64,000 bases of DNA from Fluviicola sp. (GTDB lineage Bacteria > Bacteroidota > Bacteroidia > Flavobacteriales_D > Crocinitomicaceae): NCBI RefSeq assembly GCF_039596395.1, contig NZ_JBCNJT010000003.1:457764-521763 (forward strand). Reading direction: 5' to 3'. The notes under the pieces are model-generated. The model was given only the letters and a program-made list of their open reading frames with translations. It had not been told where the DNA came from and did not search any database. Every line of letters begins with the position of its first letter. Positions within the stretch are counted from its first letter, which is position 1. Below are positions 8,543-15,822 of the stretch, one piece after another. The position numbers and the translations under genes are program-made.

Positions 8543-9637
8543 ATGCAAGTCAAAGAACTCGTTTCCTTTTTAAATCAGATCGCACCTTTTACCTACCAGG
8601 AATCGTATGATAATTCCGGTTTGCTGGTCGGTGATCCGAATAGCGAAATCAAAGGAGTGCTGGTTGCTTTGGATTGTATCGAATCGGTTGTGGACGAAGC
8701 CATTTTGCATGGAGCAAATGTAATTGTGACGCATCATCCGATTATTTTTAAGGGGTTGCGACGCATTACCGGGGCAAATTACGTGGAACGCACCGTTTTG
8801 AAAGCCATTAAGAACGATATCAGCCTTATTGCAATCCATACGAACCTCGACAATGTGCATTTCGGAGTGAATCACATCATTTCAGAAAAATTGGGATTGA
8901 CGAACTGTAAAATCCTGAGTCCGAAAGCTGCTACAAATTTTAAACTGGCTGTTTTTGCTCCCCAGACACATGCCGATCTGTTGCGTGAAGCTATGGCAAA
9001 GGCCGGCGCGGGATACATCGGTTCGTACGATTCCTGCAGTTTTACTTCGGAAGGGGAAGGACGTTTCAGGCCGGATGAAAATGCGAACCCGTTTCTGGGA
9101 AAAGCCGGTGAACTGGAAGTGGTGAAGGAAGTGAAGATCGAAGTTATTGTTTCGGAACACGCATTGCACGCTGTTTTACACACCATGAAAGCAACACATC
9201 CTTATGAAGAAGTTGCTTACGACGTGATCGGGCTTACAAACACGAACGAATACATCGGAAGCGGTATGATCGGTACGCTGGAAAACGGAATGGAAGCGAT
9301 GGAATTTTTGAATTTTGTAAAGAAAACATTCCATTGCGGTACAGTGCGTTATACCAATCCTACCAAATCGCAGATCAAAACAGTAGCTGTCTGCGGTGGC
9401 TCCGGAAGTTTTTTACTGAAAGATGCGATCCGGGCAAAAGCAGACGTTTTTATCACGGGAGACTTTAAATACCACGAATTTTTCGATGCCGAAGATCACC
9501 TGATGATTGCCGATATCGGTCATTTTGAATCGGAACAATATACTTCTGAGTGGTTAGTAGCACAAATGAAGAAAAAATTTACTAATTTTGCGGTTCGTTT
9601 AACGAGTGTAAATACGAATCCGATAAATTATCTCTAA
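8543..9637 (+). CDS. Nif3-like dinuclear metal-centre protein (YqfO/GTP cyclohydrolase I type 2 family)
   Basis: A 364-residue member of the Nif3/YqfO family, which forms hexameric toroids with a two-metal centre; its physiological substrate is unsettled. The metal ligands are visible as V-T-H-H-P at about residues 64-68, I-H-T-N-L-D-N at about 100-106, and the C-terminal pair G-D-F-K-Y-H-E and I-G-H-F-E-S-E-Q. Residues about 125-245 are the PII/CutA-like insert found in the long form. I chose ATG 8543 over the TTG at 8522, because the TTG lies inside the -7 box. The zinc-ribbon gene follows after three bases, a conserved neighbourhood in Bacteroidota. Confidence 0.92.
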   Translation: MQVKELVSFLNQIAPFTYQESYDNSGLLVGDPNSEIKGVLVALDCIESVVDEAILHGANVIVTHHPIIFKGLRRITGANYVERTVLKAIKNDISLIAIHTNLDNVHFGVNHIISEKLGLTNCKILSPKAATNFKLAVFAPQTHADLLREAMAKAGAGYIGSYDSCSFTSEGEGRFRPDENANPFLGKAGELEVVKEVKIEVIVSEHALHAVLHTMKATHPYEEVAYDVIGLTNTNEYIGSGMIGTLENGMEAMEFLNFVKKTFHCGTVRYTNPTKSQIKTVAVCGGSGSFLLKDAIRAKADVFITGDFKYHEFFDAEDHLMIADIGHFESEQYTSEWLVAQMKKKFTNFAVRLTSVNTNPINYL

Positions 9638-9640
9638 AGT

Positions 9641-10396
9641 ATGGCTGCAAAAGCAAGTACAAAAGAAACAACAGTTGCTGAAAAGTTGGACGCATTGTAT
9701 GCGTTGCAAAAGATTGATTCTCAAATCGATAAAATTAGAACCGTACGTGGTGAATTGCCGTTGGAAGTTCAGGATTTAGAGGACGAGATCGAAGGGTTAG
9801 AGACTAGAATCAAGAACCTTCAGGACGAAGCGAAAGAGTTGGATACTGAAGTTGCAGATCGCAAGATTGCAATGAAAGATGCAGAAGCTGCTATCGTGAA
9901 GTTCAAGGATCAACAAAATAATGTACGAAACAATCGTGAGTTTGAATCGTTGGCGAAAGAGATCGAATACCAGGAGTTGGAGATCAAATTGCACGACAAG
10001 CGCATGAAAGAAGCTAAGATCAAGATTACTGCTAAAAAAGAAGTGCTTGACGAAGCGAAAGAGCGTTTGGAATTGCGTAAAGGCGATTTGAAAGTGAAAC
10101 AAGACGAGTTGAACGAGATTGTCGGTGAAACACAAAAAGAAGAGGAAGCATTGATCGCTCAGTCTGAAAAGGCTAAAGCATCCATTGATTCCCGTTTGAT
10201 CGCAGCTTACGACCGTTTACGCTCCAATGCGAAAAACGGATTGGCAGTTGTGGGTGTTGACCGCGATTCTTGCGGTGGATGTTTCAACAAAATCCCGCCT
10301 CAACGTCAATTGGATATCGATACACGCAGAAAAGTAATCGTTTGCGAACATTGCGGAAGAATCCTGGTTCCTGCTGAAGTAGTAGAACAAGGATAA
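9641..10396 (+). CDS. Coiled-coil zinc-ribbon protein (C4-type zinc ribbon, DUF164-like)
   Basis: 251 residues: a long, highly charged helical hairpin (about 20-185, rich in E, K, D and R heptads) followed by a C-terminal zinc ribbon with C-G-G-C and C-E-H-C pairs around residues 210-237. This is the architecture of the C4-type zinc-ribbon family once called DUF164, proposed to bind nucleic acid or act in RNA or flagellar regulation in other phyla. It follows the Nif3-like gene after three bases and is followed by a strong terminator, so the two form a closed bicistronic unit. The precise role is unknown. Confidence 0.88.
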   Translation: MAAKASTKETTVAEKLDALYALQKIDSQIDKIRTVRGELPLEVQDLEDEIEGLETRIKNLQDEAKELDTEVADRKIAMKDAEAAIVKFKDQQNNVRNNREFESLAKEIEYQELEIKLHDKRMKEAKIKITAKKEVLDEAKERLELRKGDLKVKQDELNEIVGETQKEEEALIAQSEKAKASIDSRLIAAYDRLRSNAKNGLAVVGVDRDSCGGCFNKIPPQRQLDIDTRRKVIVCEHCGRILVPAEVVEQG

Positions 10397-10414
10397 GATA
10401 ATAATGAGTTTTTG

Positions 10415-10444
10415 AAAGGGTTTGCGAAAGTGAACCCTTTTTTG
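10415..10444 (+). terminator. Rho-independent terminator after the zinc-ribbon gene
   Basis: AAAGGGTT (10415-10422) pairs perfectly with AACCCTTT (10433-10440) around a 10-base loop and is followed by TTTT. It starts about 20 bases past the stop. Confidence 0.88.
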
Positions 10445-10660
10445 TTTTCCGTGGATTTACGCAAATCCAGCAGATAGATCATTAAACCGCAATACTTATG
10501 CGGTAGTTTGTGCGCAAAGATCTACACCTGCGGCATATCTTTCCGGCAGAGAAGCTTGGAAACCAGTGTTCTCTATTTCTTACATAGTTGATTGATCATT
10601 AGCTAATAGCCAAAATCTAATTCGGAATAGGACATCCGGTATTCGTAATTCGCTCAACAT
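10445..10660. other. Gene-free spacer with several small hairpins
   Basis: No credible ORF is present. Hairpins are visible at 10453-10468 (GGATTT-ACGC-AAATCC), at 10486-10504 (ACCGCA/TGCGGT, enclosed by AGATC/GATCT), and a weaker CTGC/GCAG pairing at 10528-10551. ATTCG words occur at 10617-10652. This may be a structured leader or small RNA ahead of the cytochrome assembly operon, or decayed sequence. Confidence 0.4.
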
Positions 10661-10695
10661 TTTGAGCGATAAACTCAAACGAATAGTTACTTTTG
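10661..10695 (+). promoter_or_regulatory. Promoter of the ccsBA-gpx-bshB1 operon
   Basis: TTTG (10661-10664) and TACTTTTG (10688-10695, matching TAnnTTTG) are separated by 23 bases, within the range accepted for Bacteroidota. The 5' leader would be about 22 bases. The -7 box is followed by TACC, also seen upstream of two T9SS genes. Confidence 0.65.
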
Positions 10696-10723
10696 TACCT
10701 GAAAATTATCAATCCGTTTTTAC

Positions 10724-13700
10724 ATGGAAAAACTAGCAAAAGCTCTTTTCTCAATGAGAGCAATGGCAATGGGATTATTCATCTTCCTTTCCGCAATCGC
10801 AATCGCAACTTTTATAGAATCTTACGAAAATACACAGGCTGCAAAGCTTTGGATCTATAATGCGAAATGGTTTGAGATCCTGTTGGCTTATTTGTGCGTG
10901 AACCTGGTAGCGAATATTTTCCGCTACGAAATGTGGAAGCGCGAAAAGATTGCAGTTTTCCTTTTTCATATCTCATTCATCGTCATTATCATTGGTGCGT
11001 GGGTTACGCGCTACATCAGCTACGAAGGAATGATGATGATTCGCGAGGGAGCTTCTTCGAATATTGTCTATACGTCGGACCCGTATCTGTGGGTGAATAT
11101 CAACGACGGGAAAGAATTCCAGCTGACGCATGATGTGAAGACTTTCCTGGCCGAATCGTACCCGTTTAATTCCGCTTCCCTGGACATCGAGTTCCCGAAG
11201 CACAAAACACCGGTTTCCATCGAATACGTTGACTTTAAATCCAAGCAGATCGATACGATAGAGATCAGCCCGAAATACAAAACAAGCGCTTTGGATATCG
11301 TTACGGATGGAATGAAATCCAATTACGTGATCGATAATGAGATTTTCAACCTGAACGGTGTGCCGGTTGCGTTTTCGCCAAACCTGGTAAACGGGGTAAA
11401 TATTTACCGCAGAAACGATACTTTACGCCTGAAACCGAATATGCCGCTGCAATACATTCCGATGAAAGAGATGCAGAAAGCACGTCAAAGTGGGATTGCT
11501 CCGCCTGATTCTGTTTTCGTGAAAGTAGCTCCCGGACAGGAAGTGGTTTTTGCAACTACCACCCTTTACCAGATCGCCGGACAACAATTCGTATTCAAGC
11601 AGGAAATTCCGAATGTCGGGAAGAAATTGATGCCTTCCGGAAGAAGGGATGTCGGTTCGGATTACCTGACGGTGAAAGTAACCGACGGCTCTCACTCGAA
11701 AATTGTGCGTTTGAGAGGCGGTGCCAAAGAAATCGGTGAATCGGCTTATTTTGAAATGAATGGCTTGAATTACCGCCTGGAATACGGGATGAAACGCATC
11801 AAGATTCCATTCTATATGAAATGTAATGACTTTATCCTGGACCGTTATCCGGGATCCGACATGCCTTCTTCGTATGCGAGCGATTTGCAGGTATTGGATA
11901 CCGCCAATAATGAATTCGGAACGAAACGCGTATTTATGAACCACGTATTGGATTACGGTGGTTACCGTTTCTTCCAGTCTTCCTATGATCCGGACGAAAA
12001 AGGAACCATTTTGAGCGTAAACCACGATTTTTGGGGAACGAATATCACGTATTTCGGTTATTTAATGATGTTTATCGGTATGGTTTTTAGTTTGTTTGCT
12101 CCGTCTTCCCGTTTCAGAGAATTGATCGGAGTATTGAAAAAATCGAATGCAAAATCGGTGGTTGCAATCTTATTTACGATTCTTTCGGCATCCGCATTTT
12201 CACAGGGTGCGGTTACGCAAGTAGATACGGTTGAGCAAGATGAACATCAAGATACACACGAACACACGCATCAGCACGAACAAACTATGCCGGCTGCTCC
12301 GGTAAATCCGGTCGTTTACTTCATGTCGGAAGACCAAAGTGACGAGTTGGCAACTTTGCTGGTTCAGGACAACCGCGGGCGTATCATCCCGATGCATACA
12401 CTGTGTGACCAGTTATTGAGCAAATTGTACCGTGCGAACAAATACGAAGGACGTAATGCGGTTCAGACTGTTATCAGCATGCACATGTACCCGGATTATT
12501 GGTTGAATCAAAAGGTAATCCTGGTTCCTTCGGCGCTGTTTGACAAATACAACCTGACGAAATACGTTTCTTTCCGTGAATTGACGGATGAAACCGGCAA
12601 TTTCAAATGGATCAATGATTACAATGCAGCTTTGCAAAAACCGGAAGGACAGCAATCTGAAGTGCAGAAGAAACTGATCAAACTGGGGGAGAAGTACCAG
12701 GTTTTATTGGGAGTAATCAACTGGAATTACATGAAGATCATTCCGCTGAAAGGAGACAAGGGCAATCGCTGGTTCATGCCTTTCAACCAGGAATTGATGG
12801 AGCGCGACAGTGTTTCAAGCCGCCTGGCTTTAACATACATCAGTTCTTTGAACGATGCAGCGAAATCCAATAATGACTTCTCCAAATCAACGAAATTATT
12901 GAACGACCTGAAGAAATTGCAGCGTTCCATTGCTCCTGCGTCAATTTTGCCGTCGGAATCTCACGTGAAAATGGAAGTTTCTTACAACAAAATGGGAATT
13001 TTCAAGAATGCCGGAAATTCTTACATCCTGTTTGCACTGGTATTGCTGATCATCTTCTTCATTCGCGTATTCTTCAATCCTTCGGATAAATCGGATCGCC
13101 GTTATTCCATCGTCAGCAAGGTTATTTTTGTTTTGATGGCGATTATCTTCCTGTATCACGGAGCCGGATTGGTGATGCGAAGCATGATTTCCGGCCACGC
13201 TCCATGGAGTGACGGGTATGAAGCGATGGTTTTCATTGCGTGGGTCATTGTATTGGCAGGATTCCTGTTCTCGCGTACAAGCATTGTAATTTTAGCCGCC
13301 GCCGCTTTACTGGCGTGGTTCTTTATCTTCGTTTCCCAGTTGAACTTGTTGGATCCTGAAATTACTCCGTTGCAACCGGTTCTGAAAAGTTACTGGTTGA
13401 TGATCCACGTAGCAATTATTACCAGCAGTTACGGATTCCTGGGGCTTGGATTTATCATCAGTTTCGTGAACATTATCCTGTACCTGACAAGAAGTACCAA
13501 AAACGGCAAAGAAGCAACGAAAAATATCGCCGTGCTTACTGCTGTCAGCGAAATGACAATTACCATCGGCTTGTTTATGCTCACCATCGGAACCTTCCTG
13601 GGTGGAATCTGGGCGAATGAGTCCTGGGGAAGATATTGGGGCTGGGACCCGAAAGAAACATGGGCTTTGGTTTCCGTGTTGGTTTACGCCATTATCCTGC

Positions 13701-13954
13701 ACTTCCGATATATTCCGGGATTGAAAGGGAAATTTGCCTTCAACGCAGCAGCGATGTGGGGATATGCAGCTATTTTATTTACTTTCTTCGGAGTGAACTT
13801 TATTTTGGTCGGACTGCATTCCTATGCCAACGGAGACGGATCGGTGAATTTACCGGGATACGTGTGGCTTACGATCCTGATCTTCCTGGTGCTGACAGTA
13901 GTTGCAGGAGTTCGAAATAAAAAGTACCTTCAAAGTCAAAGAGAACTATTATGA
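10724..13954 (+). CDS. ccsBA: Fused cytochrome c biogenesis protein CcsB-CcsA (System II haem lyase)
   Basis: Inner-membrane protein that exports haem and attaches it to c-type apocytochromes. Residues 1-110 hold the first ResB/CcsB membrane segments (about 17-35, 50-68 and 82-105), followed by a large periplasmic ResB domain and a further segment at about 445-465. A second hydrophobic stretch (about 490-507) precedes a His-rich linker (about 507-520). After a soluble region to about 765 comes the CcsA domain, with multiple membrane segments and the tryptophan-rich haem-handling motif W-G-R-Y-W-G-W-D-P-K-E-T-W at about 968-980. At 1076 residues it matches the fused form typical of Bacteroidota. 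Its TGA overlaps the next ATG (ATGA). Confidence 0.95.
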   Translation: MEKLAKALFSMRAMAMGLFIFLSAIAIATFIESYENTQAAKLWIYNAKWFEILLAYLCVNLVANIFRYEMWKREKIAVFLFHISFIVIIIGAWVTRYISYEGMMMIREGASSNIVYTSDPYLWVNINDGKEFQLTHDVKTFLAESYPFNSASLDIEFPKHKTPVSIEYVDFKSKQIDTIEISPKYKTSALDIVTDGMKSNYVIDNEIFNLNGVPVAFSPNLVNGVNIYRRNDTLRLKPNMPLQYIPMKEMQKARQSGIAPPDSVFVKVAPGQEVVFATTTLYQIAGQQFVFKQEIPNVGKKLMPSGRRDVGSDYLTVKVTDGSHSKIVRLRGGAKEIGESAYFEMNGLNYRLEYGMKRIKIPFYMKCNDFILDRYPGSDMPSSYASDLQVLDTANNEFGTKRVFMNHVLDYGGYRFFQSSYDPDEKGTILSVNHDFWGTNITYFGYLMMFIGMVFSLFAPSSRFRELIGVLKKSNAKSVVAILFTILSASAFSQGAVTQVDTVEQDEHQDTHEHTHQHEQTMPAAPVNPVVYFMSEDQSDELATLLVQDNRGRIIPMHTLCDQLLSKLYRANKYEGRNAVQTVISMHMYPDYWLNQKVILVPSALFDKYNLTKYVSFRELTDETGNFKWINDYNAALQKPEGQQSEVQKKLIKLGEKYQVLLGVINWNYMKIIPLKGDKGNRWFMPFNQELMERDSVSSRLALTYISSLNDAAKSNNDFSKSTKLLNDLKKLQRSIAPASILPSESHVKMEVSYNKMGIFKNAGNSYILFALVLLIIFFIRVFFNPSDKSDRRYSIVSKVIFVLMAIIFLYHGAGLVMRSMISGHAPWSDGYEAMVFIAWVIVLAGFLFSRTSIVILAAAALLAWFFIFVSQLNLLDPEITPLQPVLKSYWLMIHVAIITSSYGFLGLGFIISFVNIILYLTRSTKNGKEATKNIAVLTAVSEMTITIGLFMLTIGTFLGGIWANESWGRYWGWDPKETWALVSVLVYAIILHFRYIPGLKGKFAFNAAAMWGYAAILFTFFGVNFILVGLHSYANGDGSVNLPGYVWLTILIFLVLTVVAGVRNKKYLQSQRELL

Positions 13955-14424
13955 ATTTATACGATTTTTCATTGAATTACCTGGATGGTAAACCCATCGA
14001 TTGGAGCGCTTTTAAAGGCAAAAAAATACTTTTGGTGAATGTTGCATCGCAATGTGGTTTAACTCCCCAGTATACGCAATTACAGGAGTTGAATGAAGAA
14101 TTCGGCGGTGACTCATTTACCATTCTTGGAGTTCCCTGTAATGATTTCGGAGGACAGGAACCGGGAACAGCGGAAGAGATTGCTACTTTTTGTTCAACCA
14201 ATTACGGAGTAAGTTTCCCGCTTTCGGAGAAAGTACATACCATCGGTGAGGAGATTCACCCGATTTATGAATGGCTGAAAGAACAAACGGGTACGGAAGT
14301 AAGCTGGAATTTTCAAAAATACCTCATTGACGAGGAAGGCAAAATTGCCGGTTATTTTTCACCTCAAACAGAACCTTCCGAACAGCATATTTTAGATTGG
14401 ATCCGAAATCATGAGTCAAATTGA
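13951..14424 (+). CDS. Glutathione peroxidase family protein (thiol peroxidase)
   Basis: A 157-residue peroxidase reducing hydroperoxides. The peroxidatic Cys35 lies in N-V-A-S-Q-C-G; the Gln of G-G-Q-E-P and the Trp of S-W-N-F complete the tetrad. The loop reads P-C-N-D-F rather than the usual P-C-N-Q-F. F-C-S-T-N-Y-G-V near residue 83 places a Cys where thioredoxin-dependent members have one. Because the downstream gene makes bacillithiol, the electron donor is more likely thioredoxin or bacillithiol than glutathione (inference). The start overlaps the ccsBA stop by four bases and its own end overlaps bshB1 by 14. Confidence 0.92.
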   Translation: MNLYDFSLNYLDGKPIDWSAFKGKKILLVNVASQCGLTPQYTQLQELNEEFGGDSFTILGVPCNDFGGQEPGTAEEIATFCSTNYGVSFPLSEKVHTIGEEIHPIYEWLKEQTGTEVSWNFQKYLIDEEGKIAGYFSPQTEPSEQHILDWIRNHESN

Positions 14425-15130
14425 TATACTAGCAATCGGTGCCCATCCGGACGATGTGGAACTTTCCGCTGCCGGAACGTTGTTGAAACACCGCGCAATG
14501 GGTTATTCTACCGGGATTATTGACCTGACACAAGGTGAATTGGGATCACGCGGTACGAAAGAAACCCGCAAGGAAGAAGCAGCAGCAGCAGCCCGGATTT
14601 TGGGGCTGACAGAACGCGTTAATCTGCAAATGGCGGATGGCTTTTTCGAACATTCCGAAGAAAACCTGCGCCTGATTATCGAGCAAATTCGCCGGTTCAA
14701 ACCGGAGATTGTTTTGATGAACGCTGTTTCGGATCGTCACCCGGATCACGGCAAAGGAAGTAAATTGGCTTCTGAAGCGTGTTTCCTGGCCGGATTGCGC
14801 AGAATTGAAACCACCTGGAACGGTGAAGCACAGGAAGCACATCGCCCGAAGTTTGTTTACCATTACATCCAGGACCGTTACCTGCAACCGGATTTTGTGA
14901 TTGATGTGACGGATTTCGTAGAACAAAAGTTCGATTCGATCAAAGCATATAAAACACAATTCTGGGACCCGGCTTCTTCCGAACCGAAAACACCGATTTC
15001 CGGAGAAGAGTTTTTTGAATTCCTTCGCGGAAGAATGGCCGAATTCGGTCGTTCAATCGGAGCCCGCTACGCGGAAGGATATACCGTAGAACGTATAATC
15101 GGGGTAGATTCTTTATTTCAGCTTAGATAA
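14411..15130 (+). CDS. bshB1: N-acetylglucosaminyl-malate deacetylase (bacillithiol biosynthesis)
   Basis: Zn-dependent LmbE/PIG-L family deacetylase converting GlcNAc-malate to GlcN-malate, the second step of bacillithiol synthesis in the cytoplasm. The metal and catalytic motif G-A-H-P-D-D-V-E is at about residues 10-17, and the second signature D-R-H-P-D-H-G at about 107-113. The BshB1-type tail includes F-W-D-P and S-I-G-A-R-Y-A-E-G-Y near the C-terminus. Length (239) is normal. It is the last gene of the ccsBA-gpx-bshB1 operon and overlaps gpx by 14 bases. Its end converges on and overlaps the FMN reductase gene by 18 bases. Confidence 0.95.
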   Translation: MSQIDILAIGAHPDDVELSAAGTLLKHRAMGYSTGIIDLTQGELGSRGTKETRKEEAAAAARILGLTERVNLQMADGFFEHSEENLRLIIEQIRRFKPEIVLMNAVSDRHPDHGKGSKLASEACFLAGLRRIETTWNGEAQEAHRPKFVYHYIQDRYLQPDFVIDVTDFVEQKFDSIKAYKTQFWDPASSEPKTPISGEEFFEFLRGRMAEFGRSIGARYAEGYTVERIIGVDSLFQLR

Positions 15131-15649
15131 CGTTTCTTTTACGTTTTCAATCAGGTCGTTGAACTCTTTTGCCAGTTCTTCATTGCTGATCTTTCCATCG
15201 TGGAAATTTTCCTGGAAGCTCGGCAGGCTGAAATGTCCCAGGATATTTGCCGTATGACGCGGAAAACGGCTAAGTGCAGCTTCCAAAGAGAATTTTGCTC
15301 CCAGTTTTCCCGGTGAAGTTGAAATCAATAACATCGGTTTGTCGTGGAATACGCTGTTGTTTAAACGGGAACACCAATCCAGCGTATTTTTGAATGCCGC
15401 CGAATAACTTCCGTTGTGCTCGGTCATGGAAATCACCAGGAAGTCCGAATTTTCGATGATATCATGTAATTCGTGAGCCTGAACGGGATACCCGTCTTCT
15501 TTCTCCTTGTCCACTGAAAATACAGGCATTTCAAAGTCATTCAGATCGATCATATTGACTTCTCCATCAAACTGGTGTGCCGCAAAATGCGCAAATTGCT
15601 GGTTAATTGAAGATTTACTGGTACTTGCTCCGAATGCTAATATTTTCAT
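15113..15649 (-). CDS. NADPH-dependent FMN reductase family protein
   Basis: 178 residues with a flavodoxin-like fold. The N-terminus M-K-I-L-A-F-G-A-S-T-S-K-S-S-I-N is the phosphate-binding loop for FMN, and M-T-E-H-N-G-S-Y-S and S-T-S-P-G-K-L-G-A are the two later flavin-contact segments of this family (azobenzene/quinone reductase-like). I chose ATG 15649; the upstream in-frame ATG at 15676 adds only non-family residues. The gene is convergent with bshB1, the two 3' ends overlapping by 18 bases, so each could produce antisense RNA to the other. The natural substrate is unknown. Confidence 0.88.
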   Translation of the reverse strand: MKILAFGASTSKSSINQQFAHFAAHQFDGEVNMIDLNDFEMPVFSVDKEKEDGYPVQAHELHDIIENSDFLVISMTEHNGSYSAAFKNTLDWCSRLNNSVFHDKPMLLISTSPGKLGAKFSLEAALSRFPRHTANILGHFSLPSFQENFHDGKISNEELAKEFNDLIENVKETLSKLK

Positions 15650-15690
15650 GACGATTGTTTTTACGAAGATAGCCATATTTGGTAGTCTAA

Positions 15691-15761
15691 AAGTTTAAAA
15701 AGATTAAAAGTTCAAGGGTTTCAACTTTTTGAACACCTGGATCTGTTGAACTTGTTCAAAC
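15691..15761. repeat. GTTCAA/TTGAAC word cluster, site 1
   Basis: Short variants of GTTCAA and TTGAAC alternate (AGTTCAAGG, CTTTTTGAACA, GTTGAACTTGTTCAAAC) between the FMN reductase start and the terminator of the beta-helix gene. Similar clusters occur at 21240-21326 and 48105-48176. They are AT-rich, non-coding and partly self-complementary. Confidence 0.5.
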
Positions 15762-15765
15762 GAAA

Positions 15766-15789
15766 AAGGGCTCGCCGAAACGAACCCTT
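15766..15789 (-). terminator. Terminator after the beta-helix T9SS gene
   Basis: AAGGGCTCG (15766-15774) pairs with CGAACCCTT (15781-15789) with one mismatch. On the minus strand it is followed by T residues and lies about 35 bases beyond the stop. Confidence 0.7.
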
Positions 15790-15822
15790 AACTTGCTATA
15801 AAACTAAACTAACAGAGAAAAC

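Noticed and set aside
10445..10723. A tRNA or riboswitch before ccsBA
   Set aside because: No cloverleaf and no recognised riboswitch core; only small separate stems.
11423..12025. 200-residue open frame antisense to ccsBA
   Set aside because: Shadow of a well-supported coding frame; no promoter or family match.
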